From assembly GCF_041080675.1 (NCBI RefSeq), contig NZ_CP163520.1, forward strand, positions 1,178,001-1,242,000: a stretch of DNA of 64,000 bases. The letters run 5' to 3'. The position numbers and the translations under genes are program-made. Each line of letters opens with the position of its first letter. Positions within the stretch are counted from its first letter, which is position 1. The stretch comes from Streptomyces sp. cg36 (GTDB lineage Bacteria > Actinomycetota > Actinomycetes > Streptomycetales > Streptomycetaceae). Shown piece by piece: positions 34,017-41,799 of this stretch. Under the pieces are notes generated by a model. That model searched no databases and had not been told where the DNA came from. It saw only the letters and a program-made list of their open reading frames with translations.

Positions 34017-34412
34017 ATGGCGACTGTGGAGCTGACCAAGGAGAACTTCGACCAGGTCGTGTCGGACAACGAATTCGTCCTGATCGACTTCTGGGCCTCC
34101 TGGTGCGGACCGTGCCGGCAGTTCGGCCCGGTCTACGAGGCCGCCTCCGAGCGCCACGGCGACCTGGTCTTCGCCAAGGTGGACACCGAGGCCCAGCAGG
34201 AGCTGGCGGCGGCGTTCGAGATCCGCTCGATCCCGACCCTGATGATCGTGCGCGACAACGTGGCGATCTTCTCGCAGCCGGGCGCGCTGCCGGAGACGGC
34301 GCTGGAGGACGTCATCGGCCAGGCGCGGGCGCTGGACATGGACGAGGTCCGCAAGTCCGTCGCGCAGGCGCAGGAGGCCGAGCAGGCCAAGCAGGGCGGC
34401 AAGGCGGAGTAG
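34017..34412 (+). CDS. trxA: Thioredoxin
   Basis: A 131-residue thioredoxin with active site FWASWCGPCRQF (Cys30, Cys33), FAKVDTEAQQELA and the cis-proline loop SIPTLMIVRD. It is about 20 residues longer than E. coli TrxA because of a Lys/Gln/Glu-rich C-terminal tail (AQAQEAEQAKQGGKAE). ATG 34017 is six bases after GGGAG; GTG 34014 would be too close. The exact SigR promoter upstream predicts induction by thiol oxidation, as known for Streptomyces thioredoxin genes. The gene ends five bases before the convergent transporter gene. Confidence 0.93.
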   Translation: MATVELTKENFDQVVSDNEFVLIDFWASWCGPCRQFGPVYEAASERHGDLVFAKVDTEAQQELAAAFEIRSIPTLMIVRDNVAIFSQPGALPETALEDVIGQARALDMDEVRKSVAQAQEAEQAKQGGKAE

Positions 34413-34417
34413 CCCGC

Positions 34418-35341
34418 TCAGCCCAGCTGCCAGGCGATGAACGACAGCGACACCATCGACAGCAGCGTCGAGAGCAGCACGGTGTCCCTGGGCAGTTCGG
34501 TGTCCAGGGAGTACTCGGACGCGAAGATGAACGCGTTCTGGGCGGTGGGCAGGCCCGCGCACAGCACGACCGCGAACAGCGCGTGCCCGTCGAGGCCGAA
34601 GGCCCACCGCCCCAGGGCGTAGGCGAGCAGCGGCTGGACGGCGACCTTCAGACCCACCAGGATCAGCCGCTCGGCCCGCCCGTCGGCGCCGGCCCGGGCA
34701 CGGGTGTTCAGTGACATGCCGAGCGCGAAGAGCGCCGAGGGCACGGCGGCGCCGCCGAGGGTCTGGAGCGGCGAGGCCAGGGTGGCGGGCACGCCCACAT
34801 CGAGCCCGGCGAGCAGCAGGCCGCACGCCGAGGCCCCGATCACCGGGTTGCGCAGCGGCAGTTGCAGGATGCGCGTCCAGCGCTCGCGGGCGCCGCGCTG
34901 GGCGTCCAGCTCGATCAGCACCAGGATCAGCGGGGTGATGAAGAGCATCTGGAAGAGCGCGGCGGCGACGATGAACGAGGTGTCGTGCAGGACGTGCACG
35001 GCGACCGGGATGCCCAGGTTCGCCGAGTTCACATAGGACGCGGCCATCGCGCCTATCGCCTGTTCGCCGCGCTTGCGCCGGAACGTCCAGCGGCTGACGA
35101 GGAGTCCGGCCGCGAAGACCGCGCAGAGGCTGACGGCGAAGGCCGCCACACCCGGGCGGGCCAGATCGCCCGGGTGGGAGCGGGACATCGTCAGGAACAG
35201 CAGCGAGGGCATCGCGAAGGTGAACGCGAACCGGCCGAGGACGTGCTGGGCCTGGGCACCCAGCACGTTGTGGCGCCCCGCACCCCAGCCGCACGCCGTG
35301 AGTGCCCAGATGGGGAGGAAGCCAGTGATCACTGAGTGCAC
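34418..35341 (-). CDS. AEC (auxin efflux carrier) family transporter
   Basis: A 307-residue membrane protein with about ten helices in two halves, as in the AEC/BASS superfamily. Conserved stretches are FAMPSLLFLTMS, ASYVNSANLGIPVAVHVLHD with the family's N-x-G-x-P core, LPLRNPVIGA and AGLPTAQNAFIFASEY. These carriers export or import small organic acids. GTG 35341 is six bases after TACGCT, a leaderless start. The frame stays open upstream through a 30-bp tandem repeat, which I take as non-coding. Confidence 0.82.
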   Translation of the reverse strand: MHSVITGFLPIWALTACGWGAGRHNVLGAQAQHVLGRFAFTFAMPSLLFLTMSRSHPGDLARPGVAAFAVSLCAVFAAGLLVSRWTFRRKRGEQAIGAMAASYVNSANLGIPVAVHVLHDTSFIVAAALFQMLFITPLILVLIELDAQRGARERWTRILQLPLRNPVIGASACGLLLAGLDVGVPATLASPLQTLGGAAVPSALFALGMSLNTRARAGADGRAERLILVGLKVAVQPLLAYALGRWAFGLDGHALFAVVLCAGLPTAQNAFIFASEYSLDTELPRDTVLLSTLLSMVSLSFIAWQLG

Positions 35342-35390
35342 CGCGCCAGCGTATGCCGTGCCCCGAACGGACGGTCGGGAGGGTGTGCGA

Positions 35391-35480
35391 CCGCGGGCGG
35401 TCCGCACCGACGCCCGGAGACCGCGGGCGGTCCGTACCGGCTCCCGGAGACCGGGGTCCGTCCGCACCGGCTCCTAGAAC
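35391..35480. repeat. Three imperfect 30-bp tandem repeats
   Basis: Three adjacent 30-base units at 35391-35420, 35421-35450 and 35451-35480. Units 1 and 2 share CCGCGGGCGGTCCG at the start and CCCGGAGA at the end. Unit 3 is more diverged and contains the stop codon and last codons of the aldehyde dehydrogenase gene. The array separates that gene from the AEC transporter on the same strand. Confidence 0.75.
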
Positions 35481-36910
35481 GCGTGGCCCGCCGGCTCGCG
35501 GCGCACCGTCGTCCAGCGCAGGTCCGTGAACGCCTCGATGTTGGACGCCCCGCCGAACCGGGCGCCCGTCCCGGACGCCGCGATGCCGCCGAAGGGGGCC
35601 ACCGCCTCGTCGTTGACCGTCTGGTCGTTGATGTGGGCGATGCCCGTGGGGATGCGGTCGGCGAGCTCCAGGCCGAGGGCCGTGTCCCGGGTGACGATGC
35701 CCAGGGAGAGTCCGTACGGTCCGTCGGCGGCCAGGGCCGCGGCCTCGTCCAGGGTGCGGAAGGCCCGTACGGGGGCGACCGGTCCGAACACCTCCTCCCG
35801 GTACGCCGGGCAGTCGTCGCCCGCGTCCGCGAGGACGGTGGGGCGGTAGAAGAGGTCGCGGTGGGTGCCGCCCGCGGCGACCCGGGCGCCCTGGGCGGTG
35901 CTGGCCTCCACCAGGCCGTGGATCTTGGCCAGTTGGTCCCGGTCGATGATCGGGCCCAGGTGGACCTGCTCGCGGTAGGGGTCGCCGACGGCCAGCGCGT
36001 CGGCCCTGGCCGCGAGGCGCTCCACGTACTCCTCGTACAGCGAGGCGTGCACCAGGTGGCGGCCGGTGGTCATGCAGATCTGGCCCTGGTGGAAGAAGGA
36101 GCCCCAGGACGCCTGGGCGACCGCGCCCTCGATGTCGGCGTCCTCCAGGACCACGAGCGCGGAGTTGCCGCCGAGCTCCAGGTGGACGCGCTTGAGCAGC
36201 CGTCCGGCCGTCTCGCCCACCGCGCGCCCGGCGGCGGTGGAGCCGGTGAAGGAGATGACCGGGACGCCCGGGTCGGCCACCAGGGCCCGCCCCGCCCCGG
36301 CGCCGCCGGGCAGGACGTGCAGCAGACCCTCGGGCAGCCCCGCCTCGGCGAATATCGCGGCGAGCGCGAGGCCGCCGCAGACCGCGGTGCGCGGATCGGG
36401 CTTGAGCACGACGGCGTTGCCGAGCGCGAGGGCGGGGGCCACGGAGCGGATGGAGAGGATCAGCGGGGCGTTGAACGGCGCGATGACCCCGGCCACCCCG
36501 ACCGGCACCCGGCGGGTGAAGCTGAGCCGGGGCTCCTCGCTGGGCAGCACCTCGCCCAGCGGGCGCGAGGCGAGCGCGGCGGCCTCGTAGCACTCCTGGG
36601 CGGCGACGTGCAGCTCGAAGCCCGCCTTGCCGGGGACCGAGCCGGACTCGCGCACCAGCCACTCGCCCAGTTCGTCCGCGTACGCGGCGAACAGGTCGCC
36701 CGCCCGGCGCAGTACGGCCGCGCGGGCGAGGTGCGGGCTGCGCGCCCAGCCGGGCTGCGCCGCGCGGGCCGTCGCCACGGCGTCCGCGATGTCCGCGGCC
36801 GTGGCCAGGGTGATCGCGCCCAGGGCCTCTCCGGTGGCGGGCTCGGTGACCTCGTACTCACCCCCCGACAGCGTGCGCTCCTGCCAGGTCTTGGGGTCGA
36901 GCAGGGTCAT
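35474..36910 (-). CDS. Aldehyde dehydrogenase (benzaldehyde/vanillin dehydrogenase-like)
   Basis: A 478-residue NAD(P)-dependent aldehyde dehydrogenase of normal length. It has the Rossmann segment VVLKPDPRTAVCGG, ISFTGSTAAGR, the general base Glu245 in LELGGNSALVVLEDAD and the nucleophile Cys279 in FFHQGQICMTTGRHL. EEVFGPVAPV and PFGGIAASGTGARFGG follow. The GQICM form and overall pattern are typical of aromatic-aldehyde dehydrogenases (vanillin or benzaldehyde type, from memory). ATG 36910 has GGAG seven bases upstream. A thiolase and an IclR-type regulator next door suggest an aromatic or fatty-acid catabolic set. Confidence 0.86.
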   Translation of the reverse strand: MTLLDPKTWQERTLSGGEYEVTEPATGEALGAITLATAADIADAVATARAAQPGWARSPHLARAAVLRRAGDLFAAYADELGEWLVRESGSVPGKAGFELHVAAQECYEAAALASRPLGEVLPSEEPRLSFTRRVPVGVAGVIAPFNAPLILSIRSVAPALALGNAVVLKPDPRTAVCGGLALAAIFAEAGLPEGLLHVLPGGAGAGRALVADPGVPVISFTGSTAAGRAVGETAGRLLKRVHLELGGNSALVVLEDADIEGAVAQASWGSFFHQGQICMTTGRHLVHASLYEEYVERLAARADALAVGDPYREQVHLGPIIDRDQLAKIHGLVEASTAQGARVAAGGTHRDLFYRPTVLADAGDDCPAYREEVFGPVAPVRAFRTLDEAAALAADGPYGLSLGIVTRDTALGLELADRIPTGIAHINDQTVNDEAVAPFGGIAASGTGARFGGASNIEAFTDLRWTTVRREPAGHAF

Positions 36911-37145
36911 GGAGGATCTCCAGTCTCACTCATGGCGGACCCGGGGCGGGCCCGGACCGGTGGGAAGTCCCGTGCGGTGCGCGGCGGTTCCGGGCCGTCG
37001 CGTGCGGTGTCCGTGCACCCGGGCGCACGGACATCCGGTTGAACGCGCAAACATCCTAGTCGTGCACACCAGAACCGTACGGCCCACCCGCACCCGATGG
37101 GCCGTCATGGGCGGGCGCGGCCCGTACGGTTGAGGAGACCCGGGC

Positions 37146-38330
37146 TCAGCGCTCCAGGACGAGCGCCAGCCCCTGGCCGACGCCGATGCAGAGTGCGGCC
37201 AGCCCCACGCCCGAACCGGCGGCGGCCAGTTGGCGGGCCACCGCCCCGGCGAGCCGGGCGCCCGAGGCGCCGAGCGGATGGCCGATGGCGAGGGCGCCGC
37301 CGCGCGGGTTGACGACGCCGGGGTCCAGCTCGGGCCACTGCGCCAGACACCCCAGCGCCTGCGCGGCGAACGCCTCGTTGAGCTCGAAGACGCTCAGCTC
37401 GCCCAGGCTGCGGCCCGCCTTTGCCAGCGCGCTGCGCACCGCCTCGACGGGGCCGAGCCCGAAGAGCTGCGGCTCGATGCCGGTCACGGCCGACGCGCGG
37501 ATCCGGGCGAGCGGTTCGCGGCCGGTGGCGCGCAGCCCCTCCTCGTCGACGAGCAGCAGGGCCGCGGCGCCGTCGTTGAGGGGCGAGGAGTTCCCGGCGG
37601 TCACCGAACCGTCCGGCCGGAAGGCGGGCTTGAGCCGGGCGAGCGCCTCCATGGAGGTGGACTCGCGCACACACTCGTCGCGGACCAGGTCGACGCCCTC
37701 GTACGGGACGACCTCGTCGTCGTAGAGCCCCTTGGCCCAGGCGTCGGCGGCCTTGCGGTGGCTGTCGAGGGCGAAGGCGTCCTGCTGATCGCGCGTCAGG
37801 GAGTGGCGGTCCGCGATGAGTTCGGCCCCCTCGCCCAGTGCCACCGTCCACTCCTCGGGCATCCGCGGGTTGGTCATCCGCCAGCCGAGCGTGGTCGACC
37901 AGAGCTGCTGGTGGCCCGCCGGGAAGGCGCGCTCGGGCTTCTGCACCACCCAGGGCGCCCGGGACATCGACTCGACGCCGCCCGCGATCGCGAGGTGCGC
38001 GTCGCCCACCGCGATCGCGCGGGCCGCCTGGATCACGGCCTCCAGGCCCGAGCCGCACAGCCGGTTGACGGTGACCCCGGGCACGGTGACCGGCAGCCCC
38101 GCGAGCAGGACGGCCATCCGGGCCACATCGCGGTTGTCCTCCCCGGCCCCGTTGGCGTCGCCGAAGTACACGTCGTCGACGCGGGCCGGGTCGAGCTCGG
38201 GCGAGCGGGCGACGAGCGAGCGGACCACGTGCGCGGCGAGGTCGTCGGGCCGCACTCCGGCGAGCGCTCCCCCGAACTTGCCGATCGGGGTGCGCACGGC
38301 GTCGACGATGTACACGTCCCGGATGCTCAT
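37146..38330 (-). CDS. Thiolase (acetyl-CoA acetyltransferase / 3-oxoadipyl-CoA thiolase type)
   Basis: A 394-residue degradative-type thiolase with all three catalytic sites. Cys92 sits in VNRLCGSGLEAV, His351 in AIGHPLGASGARL and Cys381 in ALCIGVGQG. The NEAF motif is in FELNEAFAAQALG. It cleaves or condenses acyl-CoAs. The IclR-family neighbour and the aromatic-type aldehyde dehydrogenase point to 3-oxoadipyl-CoA thiolase, but acetoacetyl-CoA thiolase is equally possible from sequence alone. ATG 38330 has GGGAGAGAG upstream. It shares its control region with the divergent double-IclR gene. Confidence 0.88.
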   Translation of the reverse strand: MSIRDVYIVDAVRTPIGKFGGALAGVRPDDLAAHVVRSLVARSPELDPARVDDVYFGDANGAGEDNRDVARMAVLLAGLPVTVPGVTVNRLCGSGLEAVIQAARAIAVGDAHLAIAGGVESMSRAPWVVQKPERAFPAGHQQLWSTTLGWRMTNPRMPEEWTVALGEGAELIADRHSLTRDQQDAFALDSHRKAADAWAKGLYDDEVVPYEGVDLVRDECVRESTSMEALARLKPAFRPDGSVTAGNSSPLNDGAAALLLVDEEGLRATGREPLARIRASAVTGIEPQLFGLGPVEAVRSALAKAGRSLGELSVFELNEAFAAQALGCLAQWPELDPGVVNPRGGALAIGHPLGASGARLAGAVARQLAAAGSGVGLAALCIGVGQGLALVLER

Positions 38331-38391
38331 CGGTCTCTCTCCCGCCGGTCGGCCCCGCCCGCGTGGTGCGCGACGCGCCCTGTTCGCCCAG

Positions 38392-38405
38392 TGAACTTTG
38401 GTTCA
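38392..38405. promoter_or_regulatory. Inverted repeat in the thiolase/IclR divergent promoter
   Basis: TGAAC-TTTG-GTTCA is a perfect 5-bp inverted repeat with a 4-bp spacer. It directly precedes CAGAAT (38405-38410), a possible -10 for the IclR gene with TGTTCG 17 bases upstream. Its position suits autorepression and control of the thiolase. Confidence 0.5.
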
Positions 38406-38463
38406 GAATCAAGCCCGAGTCTCGGCCCGCCCCCGCGCGCTGTCAACGGCCCTTGGAGGACCC

Positions 38464-39930
38464 GTGTCCGAAGAACCGCCCGTCGGCCCGCTGGAGCGCG
38501 GCCTCGCGGTGCTGCGGGCGCTGGCCGCCCGGGACGCCGATCGCGGTGCTCTCGTACGGTCCACGGGGCTCGCCCGGGCCACCGTCGACCGGGTGGTGGC
38601 GACCCTGGACCGGCTGGGTCTGGTGCGCGCGGACGGCCGGGAAGTGACCCTCGCGCCGCGCCTGATGGAGCTGTCCGGCGCCTATCTGCGCGGCTGCGGG
38701 CTCCCGGCCGCGCTCGGCCCGCTCGCCGCGCGGCTCGCCGACGAGCTGGACGAATCGGTCTTCGTGGCCGTGCCGGACGGGGCGGGCGCCCGGGTCGTGC
38801 TGCGCACCCCGCGCCGCCGCACGGTGGCCCCGGCGCTGCGCGTGGGCGACCTCCTGCCGGAGCGGGGGCTGCCCCCGGGCGCGCCGTTCCCCGCCGCCGC
38901 CTCCCGGTGGGCGGCGGGCGACGGGCTGCTGGCGGCGGCGGTGCCGGTACGGGACGCGGCGGGACGCACGGTGTGCGCGGTGAGCGTGCTCGGCCGGACC
39001 GGCCCCCGTCCGCCGGGCGAGGTGCCGCAGCCGCTGCGGGCGACGGCGCGGGCGATGGAGCGGGCCCTGGCGGCGCCCCGCGCGGCGGACCCGGACCCGG
39101 TCCGCCGCGCCGACGGCTCCCTGGCGCTCAAGCGCGAACTGGGCCCCGGCTTCCTCCAGTCGCTCGCCCGGGGGCTGGCCGTACTGGTGGCGCTCGGCGG
39201 CGACCGGGGCGACGGGCTGACGCTGTCGGAGGTCTCCGCGGCGACCGGTCTGGCCCGGGCCACGGTCCGGCGCTCCCTGCTCACCCTGGTCCACCTGGAA
39301 TACGCGCACTGCGCCGGGCAGCGCTACCGGCTGCTCCCCCGGGTCCTGGAGCTGGGCTGCGCCCGCCTCTCGGCGCTCGGGCCCGCCGAGGTCGCCCAGC
39401 CCCACCTCGCCCGGCTGGTGGCGCGGACCGGCGAGTCCGCGTCGATGGCCGTGCTGGACGGGGCCGACATCCGCTATGTGGCGCGGGTGCCGACCGTACG
39501 GATCATGAGCATCGACATCACGGTGGGGACCCGGTTCCCGGCGTACGCCACCTCGATGGGGCGGGTGCTGCTCGCCGCGCTGGCGCCCGAGCGGCGCCCG
39601 CCGCTGCCCGCCGGGCTCCCCGCGCTCACCCCGAACACCGTGACCTCGCCCGCCGAGCTCGCCCGGATCCTGGAGCGGGTCGCCGCGAACGGCCACGCGC
39701 TGGTCGCCGAGGAGCTGGAGGAGGGGCTCCGCTCACTGGCCGTGCCGGTGCGCGGCGCCGACGGCCGGGTGGTGGCCGCGCTGAACGTGGCCCAGCCCGC
39801 CGGGCGCGGCACGGCCGCCGAGATGCTGCTCGCCCTGCTGGCGCCGCTGCGGGCGACGGCCGCGCTGGTCGAGGCGGACCTGGCCGCCCTGGCTCACTCC
39901 GGCGGCGCGATCAGCGCGGTCAGACCGTAG
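38464..39930 (+). CDS. Double IclR-family transcriptional regulator (two HTH domains fused)
   Basis: A 488-residue protein made of two IclR units. Residues about 8-215 have a winged HTH (LERGLAVLRALAARD and STGLARATVDRVVATLDRLGLV) and a degenerate, short effector domain. Residues about 228-485 have a second complete HTH (SLARGLAVLVALGGDRGDGLTLSEV and LARATVRRSLLTLVHLEY) and a full effector domain ending ALNVAQPAGRGTA. Such tandem IclR fusions resemble beta-ketoadipate-pathway regulators in actinomycetes. GTG 38464 follows GGAGGA. It likely senses an aromatic acid or CoA intermediate and controls the divergent thiolase and aldehyde dehydrogenase. Confidence 0.85.
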   Translation: MSEEPPVGPLERGLAVLRALAARDADRGALVRSTGLARATVDRVVATLDRLGLVRADGREVTLAPRLMELSGAYLRGCGLPAALGPLAARLADELDESVFVAVPDGAGARVVLRTPRRRTVAPALRVGDLLPERGLPPGAPFPAAASRWAAGDGLLAAAVPVRDAAGRTVCAVSVLGRTGPRPPGEVPQPLRATARAMERALAAPRAADPDPVRRADGSLALKRELGPGFLQSLARGLAVLVALGGDRGDGLTLSEVSAATGLARATVRRSLLTLVHLEYAHCAGQRYRLLPRVLELGCARLSALGPAEVAQPHLARLVARTGESASMAVLDGADIRYVARVPTVRIMSIDITVGTRFPAYATSMGRVLLAALAPERRPPLPAGLPALTPNTVTSPAELARILERVAANGHALVAEELEEGLRSLAVPVRGADGRVVAALNVAQPAGRGTAAEMLLALLAPLRATAALVEADLAALAHSGGAISAVRP

Positions 39931-40157
39931 TCGAGCTCGGCGCCGTCCACCAGGAGCGCCTCGACGGTACGGGTGGCGGGGTCGATGTCGGCGACCAGGC
40001 CGTGCCCGGCGTAGCGCGGGTAGCCGGTCTCGCCCACCTCGCCGGTCGCCCCGACCACCGCGGAGCGGACGGCGCTGTCGGCCACGGACGCGGTGCCACG
40101 GCTGTCGACGTGGGCGGGGACGATGAGGATCTCGAAGCGCGCGGGGTGCGGTTCCAT
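39894..40157 (-). CDS. Small DUF6296-like protein
   Basis: An 87-residue soluble protein beginning MEPHPARFEILIVP. DSAVRSAVVGATGEVGETGYPRYAGHGLVADIDPATRTVEAL recalls the Streptomyces DUF6296 family (from memory). Function unknown. ATG 40157 is seven bases after TAGCGT, a leaderless arrangement that also argues that the short gene is real. Its 3' end overlaps the end of the convergent double-IclR gene by 37 bases. Confidence 0.6.
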   Translation of the reverse strand: MEPHPARFEILIVPAHVDSRGTASVADSAVRSAVVGATGEVGETGYPRYAGHGLVADIDPATRTVEALLVDGAELDYGLTALIAPPE

Positions 40158-40283
40158 GGGGCGCACGCTAGGCGTGGCGGGGGCCGCTCGCCCGGCTGCC
40201 ACTCCCTGACCGGCCGGAATTTCCCCCGCCCCGCCGCCCGCCGGGGGCACTCGGCCGCCGCCCCCGTGCCCGGCCCGGGGCGT

Positions 40284-41315
40284 TCAGCTGGATTCCCGGC
40301 ACACCACGCTGGCGCCCATCAGGTCCCGCCGGTCGCGCACCGAGGAGGGGTCGCGGACCACCGCGTCGACCAGCTCCGCCAGGCGCCGGCCCGCGATCAT
40401 CTCGACGTGGACCGTGCTGAGGCGGGGGCGCAGCAGGCTGCCCAGGAGCAAGTCGTCGGCGCCGACCACGGCCGCCTCGGCGGGCACCTCCACCCCCGCG
40501 TCCTGGAGCGCGCGCATCAGGAGCATCGCGTACTCGTCGTTATACGCGTACACCGCGTCCAGGCCGAGCCCCCGCCAGCGGCGGGCGAGGCCGGCGGCGG
40601 AGTCCTCCGCGTACGCCATGTCCAGCGGCTCGACCACCGCGGCCGTGCCGGAGGCGGCCTCGCGCGCGCCCGCCAGGCGCGGTCCGGCGAAGAAGTGCAG
40701 GGCCGGGTCGGAGGGGACCACCACGCCGATGCGGCGGTGGCCGCGCTCCAGCAGATGGCCGACCGCGCACCGGCCTATCTCGCGCTGGTCCATCACCAGC
40801 GAGTGCGCGCCCTCCACCCGGCGGGGGCCGAGGGTGACGACGGCCCGCGCCCCGGACCGCTTCAGCAACTCGACGCCGTGCGGGGTGAGTTCGATCTCGC
40901 CCAGCGAGATCACCGCGACCGGGCGCAGCTCCGCCCAGGCGCGGGCGGCCTCCTCCGCGCCGAGGCCGAGGCTGCCGTACTGCACCACGGTGTAGTCCAG
41001 CCGCCGCAGCCCCCACTGGAGTTCGTCGAAGAAGCGGCAGTAGAGGGGGCCGAGCGGCTGGCTGGCGCTGGGCAGCAGCACGATCCGGGTGTGCCCGGCG
41101 CGCAGGCTGCGGGCGGCGGCGTGCGGCACATAGCCGAGCTGTTCGGCGGCCTCGCGCACCCGCACCCGGGTGGGCTCGCTGATGCGTACGGCCGAGGTGT
41201 TGTTGAGGACGTAGCTCACCGTCGCGCGCGAGACTCCGGCCAGCCGCGCCACGTCGGCGCTGGTCGGGACGGGACGTTCGGCGGGCTGCCGGGGCTGCTT
41301 CGCTGTATCGCTCAT
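40284..41315 (-). CDS. LacI-family transcriptional regulator
   Basis: A 343-residue LacI-type repressor. The N-terminal HTH reads TSADVARLAGVSRATVSYVLNN, followed by the hinge helix VREAAEQLGYVPHAAARSLRAG. The periplasmic-binding-protein-like sensor domain ends in VVGADDLLLGSLLRPRLSTVHVEMIAGRRLAELV. The ligand is not predictable; sugars are usual. ATG 41315 is favoured, with ATG 41327 in frame four codons earlier. Its targets are not obvious, since the adjacent NfeD-like and flotillin-like genes are transcribed away from it. Confidence 0.86.
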   Translation of the reverse strand: MSDTAKQPRQPAERPVPTSADVARLAGVSRATVSYVLNNTSAVRISEPTRVRVREAAEQLGYVPHAAARSLRAGHTRIVLLPSASQPLGPLYCRFFDELQWGLRRLDYTVVQYGSLGLGAEEAARAWAELRPVAVISLGEIELTPHGVELLKRSGARAVVTLGPRRVEGAHSLVMDQREIGRCAVGHLLERGHRRIGVVVPSDPALHFFAGPRLAGAREAASGTAAVVEPLDMAYAEDSAAGLARRWRGLGLDAVYAYNDEYAMLLMRALQDAGVEVPAEAAVVGADDLLLGSLLRPRLSTVHVEMIAGRRLAELVDAVVRDPSSVRDRRDLMGASVVCRESS

Positions 41316-41423
41316 CGCGTTCGGCATCCTTGCAGAAGCGCGGCCCGCCCCGACGGGCGGATGGCCGAACTCCGCCGGGGCGCAACCGGATATACGCTCC
41401 CCCGGACGGGGAGGGGCACGGGC

Positions 41424-41654
41424 ATGGACAGCGGTGCGGGGGACGACTACATGGTGGGTCTGCTCGGGCGGGTGACCGGCAGGATCGGGCCGGGTCTGGT
41501 GGGCGAGGTGATCGTCCGGATCCGGGGCGGCGCGGAGCACTTCCTGGCCTATCCGGCGGTGCCGGGCGACCGGTTGGAGCCGGGGACGGTGGTGACGGTG
41601 GTGGAGTACCTGCCGCCCCGGACCGTCTACGTGTCGGCGGCGTACGGGGGTTGA
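41424..41654 (+). CDS. Short NfeD-like OB-fold protein
   Basis: A 76-residue protein. LLGRVTGRIGPGLVGEVIVRIRGGAEHFLAYPA and LEPGTVVTVVEYLPPRTVYV follow the pattern of the C-terminal OB domain of NfeD proteins, but there are no transmembrane helices. NfeD proteins are known partners of flotillin/SPFH proteins, and an SPFH gene follows 145 bases downstream. ATG 41424 has GGGGAGGGG upstream. It is easily missed because it lies at the end of a long antiphase open frame. A TATACG box about 27 bases before the start may be the -10. Confidence 0.7.
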   Translation: MDSGAGDDYMVGLLGRVTGRIGPGLVGEVIVRIRGGAEHFLAYPAVPGDRLEPGTVVTVVEYLPPRTVYVSAAYGG

Positions 41655-41799
41655 TCCGGGCCCCGGGAGGGCCGGGCGCACCGCTGTCACCTGGCCGTAT
41701 CAAGATGGCGACAAGGAATCGTCAACGTCTTCTCGATCGCCCCCGGCAGGAGCACACTCCCTTCGTCGGTGCCGCACGGCACCGCTTCGAAGGGGGCGC

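Noticed and set aside
35342..35467. N-terminal extension of the AEC transporter through the 30-bp repeats
   Set aside because: The extension is a repetitive Arg/Pro/Thr sequence with no family match, and a TACGCT box six bases before GTG 35341 supports the shorter start.
37074..37130. Two CCGTACGG octamers upstream of the aldehyde dehydrogenase
   Set aside because: The octamer is short, self-complementary and frequent in GC-rich DNA, and the copies do not line up with promoter elements.
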